Part shown: in pieces, positions 1 through 12,146 of the stretch
Numbering within the stretch: the stretch's first letter is position 1
Layout of the letters: each line of letters opens with the position of its first letter
Source: Lycorma delicatula
Lineage: Eukaryota > Arthropoda > Insecta > Hemiptera > Fulgoridae
Assembly: GCF_047948215.1 (NCBI RefSeq)
Contig: NC_134455.1
Span: forward strand, 106,968,495-107,032,494
Direction: 5' to 3'
DNA length: 64,000 nt
The notes under the pieces: generated by a model
Told to the model about the DNA's origin: nothing
The model's input: the letters and a program-made list of their open reading frames with translations, nothing else
Database searches by the model: none
Position numbers and translations under genes: made by a program

Positions 1-466
1 TGAACAAAATCGTGTAATTTAAGTTGAATAGAACAAAGAAAAGATAGAAAACTTCGAATTTTATGTAGAAACACTACATTACGTTTGTCACAAAAGTACT
101 CGTACTTATTTAATGTAAACATATACTAAATCTCTTTTTTGGTGATGAGAAAGATTTAAAAAATATACTACTGTTGAAAAATTAAAAAAAATTACGTAAC
201 AATCGTAGAAAAAAACTATTTAGATAATTTTTTTTTATTAATGGTAGTGGTACAATAAATTATTTGAAAAACTATTTCAAAGTTGGCAACAAAAGAACAG
301 CAGCTGATCAACAATGCGCAACACTGTATTAGTGTTTAAATCATTCTGTAATGTAAGTTCAGCATATCGGGTTCTGTGATCTGTATTATCGTTAACGAAG
401 GTTTTTTGTGAATTTTAGTTTAAACGTAATCAGTTTGCCATTGAGGTAATTTCATGCTTATTTACA

Positions 467-1559
467 ATGGAGGAATACGCTGATATTGTATTCATTTTGG
501 GTGTGTGTAATCGTAATCCTGCAGTTGCTGCAGTAGAATATGAAATAAGTTTTCCGAATCGCAGGATTGGAGATCCCAAAACAATTAGCGTGACTTTTCG
601 CAATCTTCGAGAAACAGGTACACTACCTAGTATTTGATCCAGCTAAAAACAATTTGTTCAACACGACGCTGTTACGATAAAATTATTATCTATGCAGTTC
701 AGCGCACCCAGGCGTCAGTACACTACGTCTTTCTAAGCGGATTGGAATTTCGCACTCGATAGTTTGGAGGACCCTTAAATTAAACAAATTTTATTATAAA
801 CAGCCAATTCAACACCTACACCCAGGAGACGGGCCGCTTCGCTTAGAGTTGAAAGAATGGTGGAATATAAATCGATAAACTTCAAGTATGTTTTATTTAT
901 CGACGAGGCAAATTTCACTCAAGATGGAGTCACAAACTTACCCAATGACCATACGTGGACAAAAGAAAGTCCTGATGAAACGGTGGAAGGCAATTTTCAA
1001 CTCCGATTTTGCGTCAGTGTATGGTACGCCCTTCTATGCAATCAGCTATTTGGACCGTTAATATGACCGGTCCGCTCAAATACTAAGATCTACTACCACA
1101 TTCATCGAGAAGAATTGCCGCAGCTGCTTGAATATGTACTTCTAGCGCTGTGACAAAGTATACTTTCAGCATGGTGGCGCGCCTCCCCACTTATCTAGTG
1201 CCGTTTCCACACGCTTAATTCATCATTTTCCTAAGAAATGGTCGTGGAGGTTCATATTGCTGGTCACCAAGACCAGCTCTTAAATTAAACCCCTTTAGAT
1301 AAAAATAGATAAGATAAAAATCTAACCATTTTAGATTTTTGCTTCTTGAGATGGAAGAAAAATATTGTTTGGAAAACAAAAATAAGTTAGTGTAGAATTA
1401 ATTGTCCGCATTATGGACAATTAACAGTTGGCTGAGCAACTTAAGGACAGCCCTGAAGAACTAAGAAGAGCAAAAAGGATTTCGTTGCTGTCTACAAAAG
1501 AAGAGAGTGCCATGAAATGTGTTGAAAATGACGCTCTCATTTTTGAAAATTTATTATAA
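467..1559 (+). pseudogene. Decayed DUF4817 + DDE transposase
   Basis: This is a relic of the insect transposase type that couples an N-terminal helix-turn-helix (DUF4817) to a Tc1/mariner-like DDE domain. The first frame (467-637, 56 codons) carries the HTH part with a FPNRRI-like segment and ends in RETGT before a stop. The next recognisable part (857-1066) has the VLFIDEANFT block with the first catalytic Asp. At 1168-1197 the second block reads QHGGAPPHLS; the family has Asp at the first G, so a catalytic residue is lost. A W-G-R-G-like block follows near 1230, and the C-terminus ends in ENLL at the stop 1557-1559, as in the family. There are at least three frame changes. It is not functional. 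Family assignment rests on motif memory and is firm for the DDE blocks. Confidence 0.8.
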
Positions 1560-2794
1560 ACTGGTACATATATTCCACTTTGGTTTAGTGAACTGTTTTT
1601 AAATAAAATTCCAACTTTTCTTTGTTTCTTTATTCGACTTACTTTAGACCATTTTGTTCAAAATTAAATTATCTAAACATTTTCTTTGTTTATTACCCAT
1701 TTAATAAAGTTTAGTGTTCGACACACATAAAAAACAGGAGTTTTCATCCCAATTTATCTCAGATTTACAAAAATTACTGCAAATACGGTTTTTTGATCTA
1801 TTTTATACAGTTTTTCGGGTCAAAAAATAGAAGAAATCACTAATTGTGCTCCTTAAAAATAACCATTCTAAAAATTTCAATACACTTTCACTTCACCGGG
1901 GTAGCTGAAATCAGAGCGAAATTTATCACTAGCCGTAATTCACAAAAGAAGCGGTTTAGAACAAATGTTCATAAGAACTTTTTCTGTTTTTTTCACCGAT
2001 AGAACAGCTTATGAAAGTTCCAGGAGAACTTCTTAATACACTTTGAATTGAATCTTTCTTAATACCCAACCGACAGCAACGAATGCCATTATTGACCATT
2101 TTGGAGGACAGCAGTCCTACATTTTGAAAATATATAGAGTTTACAATAGAAAAAAAAATTTCTGGTACTAAGAAAGAAATTTTTTTTTTAAAAATATTCA
2201 TTGAATTATTCAGACCGTTTATTCGTCTCTGAAGTAGCAGATAGTGGTATGAACCAGAATCATATGACTTTTTTGTCTATGAAAGATTGAAAAATAATCT
2301 CGTAGACTATACACTATGTTAGGGTCTTCCTTCTCCAAGAGCCTACAAAGAAATATTCTGTAGGTACTTGAGTATGTTTCTACACGTATATTCGTGATGT
2401 GCCCTCTTATATAAAACATTAAGTGACTAGTTAGTTTAGAAGTATTAAAGAAATGGCTACTGGATAATAATGGTATTGAGATATTTTCTTCATAAATACT
2501 CTAGTCTCAGTGAACACCCAATTTACAATTCATCAATTTATAATTTATTAAAATATTTAATTATATATCATCTACCGATAGTCTCAATCTAATTTAGTTC
2601 TCCTAAATTACATTTTTGTTTTATTCTGCATCTTGATGAAAGCAAAATTTAATTATAAATCGAAGGGTAACCACTATGCTGTATTGTTGTTTGTAAAAGA
2701 GATAAAGTACAAGTATGATTATGATATGCAATGGAAAGTAAATAAGAATTCATTATTCTTTATTATTTTATTATTGTGTGGTTCATAGAGAATA
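1560..2794. other. AT-rich, no recognised gene
   Basis: Two short minus-strand open frames lie back to back (2219-2419, 66 codons; 1956-2201, 81 codons). They could be one broken coding relic, but I recognise no motif in either. Otherwise the stretch is A/T-rich without visible repeats. Confidence 0.4.
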
Positions 2795-2798
2795 ATAT

Positions 2799-3876
2799 TG
2801 TAACAAGACCGGTATAACAGACCTGAGTAATGGATTCCTTCCTACCAATTAAGAAGAAAGTAGTAGAAAATATAATAATGGGAGGAATGTAGAAAAGGGC
2901 TAAAAGGAAATCTTTTAGTAAAGCTAACAGGTTCGTTTAACAATCGTTCTCTGTAATACTGCCCGCTGACACAACTAAACAGATGTTGTTCCGTGAGAAG
3001 AGATACGGGACCCAAGTCAGGAATGCATGCGAAACTAAAAGGGCTCGGTCGATCGTTCTCACGCTCAACTGGGGTCTGGTCCTGTAGGACTAAAAAGGAG
3101 AGGTGTATAAATACTCCGGGGAAGACCAGTTGAAAATCAGTTCTGCGAGATAGTTCTGCAAGAGAGTTCTAAGAGAGGAGTGATTATGTCGGTTTGAAGC
3201 AAGAGTACTCTGCGATGAGGTCAGTGAAGGAGCGAATTTCTAGCGCATACAAGTTCGACGCAATTAAGGTGACGTCACAAGTAATTCTAGTACATGAAAA
3301 CAAGAAGTTGTTCGTTGAGTTACTGTTAAACTATAAGTGAAAGAGATAATGTACCAAATTTCATTCACAAATTGTTAGGGTAGTTCTATTTATGAGCAGC
3401 AAAGTTATTTGCAGTAAAATAACTTTTTATCTGTCTTATCTATTGTACTATTGTTAATACAAGAATAGTGGTTAAAAGTATTAAGACTAGCGGTCATACT
3501 AATGTGTTTTGTCAATGGGACTGAATTCTGGATTTCAATATTTAACTAGCTGTAAATAAATCCTGACGAATTCATTAAATTCCGTTTTGTATGTAATCAC
3601 TGTTTATTATTATTATCATTGTAGATATTTATTATTATTGTGGTTGGGATTACTGTGATTGTTATTATTATTTTTGTTTACTGTTGTCATTATTGTTATT
3701 ATTATTATTCTGATTATTGTTTGCTGTTTTCATTTTTATTATTATTCAGTTGTTTATTATTGTCGTTTATTATTCTTATTGATTTACCTTGTTTTACTTT
3801 GTTCTTAAACTAATAAATTGTAATTATGTAAATAGTTAATCTCTCAATATCCCGGTCTAGCCGTGAACGCGCAACA
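2799..3876 (+). mobile_element. Solo LTR of a retrotransposon
   Basis: A 1,078-bp block starts TGTAACAAG and ends GCAACA, giving TG...CA termini. It is flanked by the 4-bp direct repeat ATAT (2795-2798 and 3877-3880), the pattern of an LTR-retrotransposon insertion reduced to a single LTR by recombination. Inside are a TATA box, an arthropod-type initiator about 33 bp downstream, and an AATAAA at 3812-3817, so U3, R and U5 can be placed in order on the plus strand. The part before AATAAA (3600-3790) is rich in TTA/TTG triplets. No gag or pol lies next to it. A second LTR copy would settle the identity; none is in the window. The superfamily is unknown, though the 4-bp duplication fits Gypsy-like elements. 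Confidence 0.65.
3106..3142 (+). promoter_or_regulatory. LTR core promoter: TATA box plus initiator
   Basis: TATAAATA at 3106-3113 is followed by TCAGTT at 3137-3142, the arthropod Inr consensus, with the presumed +1 A at 3139. The 33-bp spacing is right for RNA polymerase II. The region is more GC-rich than its surroundings. Confidence 0.6.
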
Positions 3877-4196
3877 ATATTTTTGTTGTAACAAATATAT
3901 GCTGGTGTCTCCTACACAGGTAACCCTCAGGAGCACCTAATTTCTCGCTGTGTGTTCTATTTTTTAGATTTAATAAGTCAACTAATCTTAAGAGCAAAGT
4001 TAACAAAAAATATTAAAATGTAAATATCCTTTTTGATATAACTTCATTTCAAATTTTATTTTCAAAATGCTTTTGCTTTTAAAATAGCAATAAAATTTTG
4101 TAAAATGGTATTAATTTCATGTAAATTATTTTGCGAGAAGTAAAAATCATTCATTCATATACGCAAATACTTAAGCAAAAGTATTTCGCTTAATAC

Positions 4197-4232
4197 TTTA
4201 AGCGAAATTCAAAGTATTGAATTTCGCTTAAA
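4197..4232. repeat. Perfect palindrome, 16-bp arms, 4-nt loop
   Basis: Arms 4197-4212 and 4217-4232 are exact reverse complements (TTTAAGCGAAATTCAA and its complement) around AGTA. A second perfect palindrome with 12-bp arms and loop AATC lies at 4286-4313. Confidence 0.9.
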
Positions 4233-4285
4233 ACTCAAGGTCATTTGGGCCATTAAGAATAATTGTTTAAGCAATGATTTTATTG

Positions 4286-4313
4286 AAATTCTCGGATAAT
4301 CATCCGAGAATTT
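4286..4313. repeat. Perfect palindrome, 12-bp arms, 4-nt loop
   Basis: AAATTCTCGGAT (4286-4297) and its exact complement (4302-4313) surround AATC. It lies within 60 bp of the 4197-4232 palindrome. Confidence 0.9.
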
Positions 4314-4589
4314 ACGAGTAAATTTATCTTTCTGCAGAACAATCCTACTATTATGAGCAGTAAAATATAATTTTTTTTCAACTAATATGAGATGTTGTCT
4401 AAATTACTGCATATAATTCCCGAAGGAAGCTTATGAAAATAGGAAAGTTATTTTGATAATAATTCATTAATAAAGATTGACATAATTTTTCTTACAACCT
4501 TATTTGTGTATTCCATACAACATGAATATGATGTCTAGATTAAAAATAGTAGATGTCAATTATTTATTATGATTACTATTATTAGGTTT

Positions 4590-4925
4590 TTTGTATCTCA
4601 AATTATATTTACCATCGGTTTCACAGATTAGAAAGCATAAGTAAATTTCATGAAAATAATCATGTTATAAAGAAGTTTCACTTGAAACAACTTAATTAAA
4701 TACATTCTAGACATCAATAGTAATCAAAGGTACCATAAGCTTTGATAAAGTTCAGTATAGCAATAAAAACCACAACATAAAAAGAAAAGTAGAAGCATAG
4801 TAACAAATAACATTAGAAACAAAAGTGATTATAAACATAAATACTTTGATGATGCACAACTTAAGAAGAGAGGCCTCGTTCAAAGTAACACTATTAAGTT
4901 TCTAGATCAAATACATGTATTAATT
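4590..4925. repeat. Repeat family D, copy 1
   Basis: About 330 bp here matches 38845-39205 in the same orientation, by eye at roughly 80-85%. Shared landmarks are the block around ATGATGCACAACTTAAGAAG and a downstream AAATACATGTA. The minus strand of both copies can be read as similar hydrophobic peptide around EASLLKLCIIKV and SNVIC; this copy has an in-frame stop near its start. I do not recognise the family. It could be a transposon fragment or an old duplication. Confidence 0.75.
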
Positions 4926-5420
4926 TGAATAGACATTATTTGCATCAATTATCTCCAAATTAAATTCTTTATAAAATTAACTAGAAATTTTTATTTTTTT
5001 ATTGATAAACAAACAAAGTTATAATATTCCAAACCTAAAAAAGTGTATTTTCCGACAAAATATTTTCGTGTTTTACCCCGCTTTTCTTAAAACCTAAGGA
5101 TGATAGAGGGACACTTTTATTCAATCCCTTGGATCAAAACCTATAAGGAAGCACTAAATTTACCACTCGATTTGTATTCCAAGAATTTTATAACGGTGTA
5201 AATTTACAGAGGGAGCAGAATGCAGGGATAAATTTTTCGCAATCCGAAACTCGCTAACAAATCGTTTTTTGATTTAAGTTTATATGAGCTTTTTTTCATG
5301 GCTATAGAATCCTCTGCAGAGAAATTATCATGCAATTTGGAATCATTCTATATTAATTAAAAACAAAAAATCCAATTAAATAAGATATCCTTATTACATT
5401 ACAACTTCGGATAACCACAC

Positions 5421-5461
5421 CTTTTGTTTTTCATGAACAGAACGTTCATGAAAAACAAAAG
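5421..5461. repeat. Perfect inverted repeat, 18-bp arms, 5-nt loop
   Basis: CTTTTGTTTTTCATGAAC at 5421-5438 is followed by AGAAC and then the exact reverse complement at 5444-5461. Confidence 0.9.
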
Positions 5462-5828
5462 AAAAAAATTAAATAAATATATTTTTCAGTTCATCTTTGT
5501 TAATTAAGTCCAATTTAAGTACAAAACAACCATCTCATAAGCCAAACCCAAACATTCAATAAAAAAAAATGTTTCAAATTAATAGCAAATAAGTTTATCC
5601 AGTAACCTATTTCAATGATGCTTAAATCATTTTAATGAATACAGATTCGACTGGATCATCAATTCACATAGAGATTACGTACGAGAAAAGAAAAGACAAA
5701 CTCATATATGAAATGACAAACAAAGTAAACCTTGCATTCTCGTTTCAACTAGCCTTCAAAGAAAAAACTTCTTCAAAAAACTTTTTGAAGGTATCCTTAT
5801 TTTTAAATTTTTTTGAAATTTTCAATCG

Positions 5829-5862
5829 ACATTAATTACTACATTTATGTAGTAATTAATGT
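5829..5862. repeat. Perfect inverted repeat, 16-bp arms, 2-nt loop
   Basis: ACATTAATTACTACAT (5829-5844) and its exact complement (5847-5862) are separated by TT. A 9-bp-arm hairpin with a 2-nt loop lies just upstream at 5771-5790. Confidence 0.9.
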
Positions 5863-6022
5863 AATTGTAGTAACAAAAGGAAGTATTTTACAATACGTTT
5901 TACCTGTTGCATTATTCTATATTCTCACAAGTACTGGATATAAAAAACTATACCGGATAAGTTTTCATTTTCACCGAGAAATTATTTGTTATGAAAGGTA
6001 AGCTTTAGAATTTTCTTTTGGT

Positions 6023-6370
6023 TTATTTCAATAGGGTGAAAAATACGAAGTGAATAAAAGCCGGTAAGAAAATCAATGTTATGGAATGTAAAGGACGTAT
6101 AACTACGATAAACCAAGCTAAAGTCGTAAAGAAGTAAGTAAAGCTGGTTTGGGTGGCATTGACACCTGTTGCGCTATTAGTCGCGTTGTTGTCACATCGC
6201 AACACCATTTGGAAGTAGGAAGCATTTCTTGGCACACAATACCAGCTGAACCGCAAAGGAAGTTTACCGAAGCAAAATTTAAGTGCAATATACTGAATGT
6301 AAATAGAAACTAATATGATTGTTTCGTGCTTGTTAATTACTCTCACTATTAGATTAGACATAGATGACAC
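6023..6370 (-). other. Unexplained 115-codon open frame
   Basis: This is the longest open frame outside recognisable mobile elements, in a patch more GC-rich than its neighbours. The predicted peptide has a hydrophobic stretch near residues 14-31, two N-x-T glycosylation sequons (NAT twice, around residues 61-73), and a long hydrophobic C-terminal half (about residues 77-113) that could form one or two membrane segments. I recognise no family. No clear splice acceptor directly precedes its ATG. It may be chance, a TE fragment, or an exon of a membrane protein. Confidence 0.2.
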
Positions 6371-8050
6371 ATTTAAGAAAGAATTTATTAGAAGAATTTG
6401 GTGGAATATTTTCGTTGAAAAAACATTCAGGTAAATTATAGTAATACAATTTTGTACATTTTTTCGGTCTCTTTGACTACGTTGTTGCTAAAGACTCACT
6501 TAATAAAAAGAAAATTGTTTTTCAAGCATTTAGACTTCTAATGTAACATTAATAGAACCAATAATTTATTTGTATATTAAACGGTTATCTTCCTTTGATG
6601 TAGTTATCATTGATTATTTTTGTTGACCTCAGTCAAATAAATATCGAATGCTTCTATTTAATTATTTTATAATTTAAAAAAGAATCAGTGATAAGTATAC
6701 GTTTCGTATTAGTTTGTGAAGAAAGTATTTTATATTAGAATTTGAATTAGTGAAATTTTACTAAAAGAAAACTCACTTATTCTTAAAAATAACATCCACC
6801 TTTATCATATCATACCGGTACTATTTTGGTATAACTAAATACAATAATTTGGATTACCAGAAAGGACTTCATTATGCTTCCTTTATCATTTTTAATAAAT
6901 GGCCAAACCATTAAAAAAAGCTTCCCACCAATTTATTTAAAATATAATTTAATAATTTTATTTTACGGGAATAATATTGATCTGTTGATGAACTTCTTAA
7001 AATAATACATATTAAAAAAAAAATGATTTTTTTTGTTTCCGTTCATCGCCTACATAAAAACGTACTATTGAGCTACAAAAGGGCGATTATGAACAGTTCA
7101 GTAGCATTCTGGAATTTATGGTAATAATAGAATCTTTCTGTAATATTTAACGATGACATGTGTTGAATAGATGAACAGCATTTGCAAATAAATCATTTGA
7201 CAAATATTATTATGATTTTACGGCTGTACAACAGTTGTTTTAACGCCACTTCAATATCTATAGAAAAGATGCAGTGCCATTAGCCCATTCCATTAAAGCC
7301 AGAAAAATTAAAGACAATAAAGTCAGGAAGAATTAATATGAAACTAAGGCACCAATAGCTAGAAACCTCCTCCTAAAGAGATGTATGTTCACCTAAAATA
7401 GAAAGCATATAACAATTACAATGCTACCGACTCCAAACGGTCTGCTAATCCGTTTCATTTATTTTGTTAAATATCAAATCTTTAAGGATTCTTCATAAGG
7501 ATTTACATCACTCCAAGCACATAAAATTCAAACAATTAATTAACTATTCATTAATTGAAATCATAAGTAATGTTGATTATGTTTATCGTGGGACTTTTTA
7601 ACGCAAATTATTTAAAATTATAAATGTTATCAGAAAAGGTAATTCACAATGGATTATGAATCCCATTTCTATTTTCGTGAATGTATGAATAAATAAATTT
7701 TTGATTATTGAGCAATCTAAATTAAAACTTCAGTAATCTTTGAGATGTACTAAAAATCATCGTATTGTATGAAATATCATTTCTTGGAATAATCGGTTCA
7801 TATTTCTTTAAGAACAACGGTTGGGATTGGTGTTATCATCATATCAGAAAGATATCGCTGAATGATTAAAACATTTTGTACAGTAAAATACCATATAAAC
7901 CTAAAATCTATTCAAACACAAGGTTTCAATTGAATGAGGTAATCCGCTGAAACAGCTAGGTAATTATTGAATACAAATATTAAAAGTTATTTTTACACCA
8001 TGTTATCGTGGTCGTAGTCTCTGGTAAGTGTAACTTGAACCCGATTTCAT
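6371..8050. other. AT-rich, nothing recognised
   Basis: No coding motif, long inverted repeat or repeat-family match was seen across this stretch. Confidence 0.5.
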
Positions 8051-8059
8051 TTAGGTTGG

Positions 8060-8800
8060 GAACAACGGTGGTTCACCCTACTCATGCAGTAAAATATCTC
8101 GGGGTAGAGGTAGATAAAAACGTCAAATTTCAGAAACAGTCAGAGAAGTGTCGGTAATGGACGAAAAATGGTAGCCGCAATCGGGCGGATAATGACCAGC
8201 ATCGGGGATCCTTACACATCGAAGCGGAGATTCTTTCAAAAGTGTTGTATCGAGCAAGTGTCGTAGCGTTGGAAAGAGAAAATCTTTTGGTTGTACTGGG
8301 ATCGTGCAAATCTTAGTCGGGTGCTCAGGGCTGTCTCCCTTCGGGTATGCTATGGATACAGGATCATCTCGGGCGATGCCGCTGGCGTAGTGGCCGTACT
8401 GGCATACTTGCCCTTCTGGATTTCCTTATTCCGAAGAGGGAGGAGATATAGAGGGAAGCAGATAAGGCAGAACCGGTGGCAACAAGTAGTTCTTCCGTTA
8501 CGAAGAACTTCTCGGATTTCCAGAGATTGCTAGACCGAGAATGGCCGGGAACTGGGGTACGAGTTGATCCAGTTCCAGATCGGTCACAGGTGTTTTAAAC
8601 GCACATAAACATTCAAGCGCACATAACTGTGCGCTTGAACTTTGAGATCTAGGCGGAATGTGACTATTTCTGTGAGGAGGATACAGCAGAAGACACGATA
8701 TATGCGTGTGATCGGTTCCTGCAGCATAGGGAAGCATGTTGTAGAAAATTCGGTGTGCTTTCTCCACGTACCATAATAGGAGCTCTGCCGTGAACCAAAT
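8060..8800 (+). pseudogene. R1-like LINE, C-terminal RT remnant
   Basis: This is the decayed 3' part of an R1-clade-type non-LTR retrotransposon ORF2. In order it shows the post-RT block KYLGVEVDKNVKFQKQ (about 8090-8140), a GDPYTSKRRFF segment, the conserved helix block around RVCYGYRIISGDAAGVVA (within 8291-8533), and the zinc-knuckle region CDYFCEEDTAEDTIYAC (about 8657-8707) followed by DRFLQHREACC. Stops and frame changes are frequent. A perfect 28-bp palindrome (8612-8639) interrupts it just before the zinc knuckle. No poly(A) end was found. The element is 5'-truncated: the RT core with its YxDD box is absent. Confidence 0.8.
8612..8639. repeat. Perfect palindrome inside the LINE remnant
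   Basis: TTCAAGCGCACA (8612-8623), loop TAAC, then the exact complement (8628-8639). It sits where the LINE frame should run from the GHxxF block into the zinc knuckle, so it is likely a secondary mutation rather than original element sequence. Confidence 0.9.
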
Positions 8801-11035
8801 TTGAATGACACGCGGTATCCACGATTCTAGTCAATATGGCAAAGAAGTGCAGGGTTGAATAATCATCCTTGAATCTCTCTCTTGGGCTGTTTTCATATTA
8901 ATTTAGGTCCGGTCCCAAAGTGGAAGAACTGAAAAAAAATAAACAAAAAGACCACGTTATCTCCAGAAGCAGTAATAATCTTTCGCTCATGACATCGCCA
9001 GATTTCTTAACATTCAATTGTTTCTTGTAGGACTGTTTGAAGAGTATGTTGTTCATTAACTCATTCCCCATAAAATGTTAAACTAAATAAAAATTCGACT
9101 TGATGTTACATCAACGGCTTTCAAATATTACATCGTGTACATGAAAACAAAAAATCTCTTGAGAAACTGTTTAATCGGTATGAATCCCGCCTACAAAATG
9201 TAGAGTTCAAAATCCGAACTGCAATTAAAATTTTTTAACTACAATTAAGTAATCATTTTAAAAAATCTGCTATTTTTTTTAATGTTCTCGTATAAGTAAA
9301 ATAAAAAATTATTAAACTTTAAAAATTACCTTTTATGCTTACTCATTCATTGTTTTATTAAAGCTTTTTTTAAATATAAAAGTAAAAATGAGAGTAAATT
9401 TATTCTAAAGATGCATTTCCGAGAGTAAGAGTCTTTAAAAAAATATTAAGTTTTTTAATTCTATTAATAAATATAGAATTATATATAAGTTTTTCTTATG
9501 TAAATAAGTTTTAAAAGGTTATAAGTGAATTTTGCATTTTTTGTTTAAGTTAAATAGTTTATTTATATAATGTACATCCATTATCCAAATGGAACGGCTA
9601 GTTTTATTTTTCTGATTACAGTACGGATAAGTATTTTATTTCTTTCTATTTAAACACTGATGGTAATGACTCCATTACTGGGAGTGATTATTCTGTTTCC
9701 ATCAAGTTTTCTAGTTTTCTCATTGCTTTACCCATCTGTTATAATCTCTGTAAGCTTTACTTTATCTCAATGAAAAACACTTAAAAAAAACATCATATTG
9801 ATGAAATTTATGTGTTAAATTATTTCCACTAACTTAAAATTATTTAAATCATTTTTCATGTTAAAAAATAAACTATAACCTAAAATACAAGGATCCTGTT
9901 AGTTGCTAAAAACGAATGGTTGTAGGTGATCTGAAGTTAGAAATAAATCATTCCAAAAGAAGTCGCACATCTTTTATAAAGAATAAAAGAGGGATAATAG
10001 AAAAATAAATGTGAGGAGTGAAGAAGTTTCCCATTATTATGATATACTTAATCTAATTAATCATAGTACATCAATATACCAACCTCGTGGAATTTATATG
10101 TCATTCGAACATAAAAGCGATTTCTCCCAATGTTTTACTACCGATTTTATAAGATGTGCAATTAACCTTTAATAATAGGAATACTTCATGATTAATCATA
10201 GTTATTGATACTTCATGTCAATAAAAGAAACCAACCTTCAAATCACTTTTCTCAACACTCTTAAAAAGTCTCTCATTCTAAAATTAATTCATAAAATAAA
10301 TTCATAACTGAAATACCATTTTAGTTATGTATTTTTCACTATAAATATGATTCTTTCCTGGAACACCATTATTAATACTACCTTATTTATTACGTTGTTT
10401 ATTCATTAGAGATTAAAATTTAAAATTTTAATTCCCTATAAAGCAAGATTCAATTATAATATTTTAGAAAATATATCATAGTGTGCCATATCATGAGATG
10501 TTTTTTTATCATTCCTTTTAATTAAGTCTGAGAATAATGGTAATCAGAAATTTTTTAAATTAAATTATGTAGTTATGCAACACAGCTTTCAAAGAGTCAG
10601 GTAATTCTTACGCTGATTATTTTGTGATCAAAGAATTATAGTTAATATTTTTGAGATACCTTTTTCGTTTGACAAATTAAATGATTCAATAAGAATTTTC
10701 ATTTGCTGATATACTGTTTAATTTGTTTCTGAGTAATAAGTTCCTAAGTTTGATAATCTGTTTGTTTTTTATTCATTCTAACTACTTAAAGTATCTATTT
10801 TTTTATTTATTTTTTAACGGTTTTTTTGGGTAGATTTCATAAGAAAGCTACCTATTGTAATGAGTACAATGATTCGACTTCCCGAAAATTTCTACGTATC
10901 TTTGCGTTTCACATTTTCCAGACCCCAAAATCACCGTCAGTTCAAAGGTTTATATATACATTTATATATTACATATTTCACTTTCTTGTGGGCACGATAA
11001 CTGCCGTAATTTTCCTCCAATCACTTTCAAATTGA
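8801..11035. other. AT-rich, nothing recognised
   Basis: No supported gene or repeat is seen. The open frame 10826-11035 has no motif. Confidence 0.5.
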
Positions 11036-11039
11036 TACA

Positions 11040-11610
11040 TAAAATATAACGCCCCAAAATCTTGGTCGATTCGTTATTGGGAAAATTTGGACCATGGGGG
11101 GTGGAAATGGAGGGACTTTCTCGAAAAAACAAAATATCGCTATAACTTTCTCATTAAGTAAAATATCGAATTCGGTTAATGTTTCTACTATTCTATGTAT
11201 AAGGGCCTAAAACTTATGTGAGTAATTTTTTTTTATATCAGCAATCATTGACCCAGTGTGTGGAAAAAATGAGGTTTCGAAGACAAAAAAAATCATACCG
11301 CCCTTAACAGGCACAGTATCGAATCGGTTTAAAGTGGTCGTTAATTCTCTAAACATTACCGAAAACTTTTGTCTGAAATACTTTTTGATATGACCTACCC
11401 TTATGGCAAGAAATGACCAAAATTTTTCTGGAGTTGAAAGATGGGGCTTGTCATATGCTAAACATGTGAAATCCTTTTTCACATGGCAAAAATTGTTGTA
11501 TTGAGTAAATTTGAAGTGTTTCTTAACTTTAAGGTGGAAATCTTTTTTATCCCCTAGTTAGCACTGGTGAAATCTACCGGCGTGCCGAATGTCTTCCGGC
11601 GTGCCGAATG
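11040..11610. repeat. Probable interspersed repeat (G), single copy here
   Basis: A moderately GC-balanced block differs in texture from its flanks. It runs from the CGCCCCAAAATC segment to a tandem pair of GGCGTGCCGAATG near 11579-11610. I believe it belongs to a dispersed insect repeat because of its compositional boundary and the tandem end, but no second copy occurs in the window. The minus open frame 11207-11482 shows no domain. Confidence 0.4.
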
Positions 11611-12146
11611 GGATTTTTTAATTATATATTAGCAACAAAAAATTACATTAAAATATAATGTACAAAATTCGATATATTATAAACATTTTACATTTTTAAA
11701 GAAATACATTATTGTTGAATATACTTAAACTAAAAAATTATTATTATATTGATTTAATAATAATAATAGTAATAATTTATTTAACAAATAATAGATTATT
11801 CTGGCTTCACCACAAAAGGTACAAGACCTTATTCGCTAGTGAGAGCATTCATTTAACTACAGTAATAGATCAGACCTGTAAGTCGATGCAATAAAAAGAG
11901 AAACATAGAAAATCCTATCCTTAGTTCATGAGCATTATAAAATTATAGTAGTTAATTGCAATTTCAGTAATAATAAAGATTAGATCCTTTGAAAAAAAAA
12001 AAACAAGAGGTAAATTAGTTCAAAATATTTAAGAAAATAAATTAAATTTAAAAAAAAACTATTTTTAATTCATTTCATTAATTCTTTGTTGATTTAACAT
12101 TTGATAATTCGATCTTGAAAAAAATTATTTTGTGCAAATATGTATA

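Larger units (their letters stand above)
4926..6022. other. AT-rich gap with clustered hairpins
   Basis: No gene is recognised. The stretch holds perfect short-loop inverted repeats at 5421-5461, 5771-5790 and 5829-5862. Small open frames at 5635-5835 and 5813-6001 show no motif, and the second is partly made of the 5829-5862 palindrome. Confidence 0.5.
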
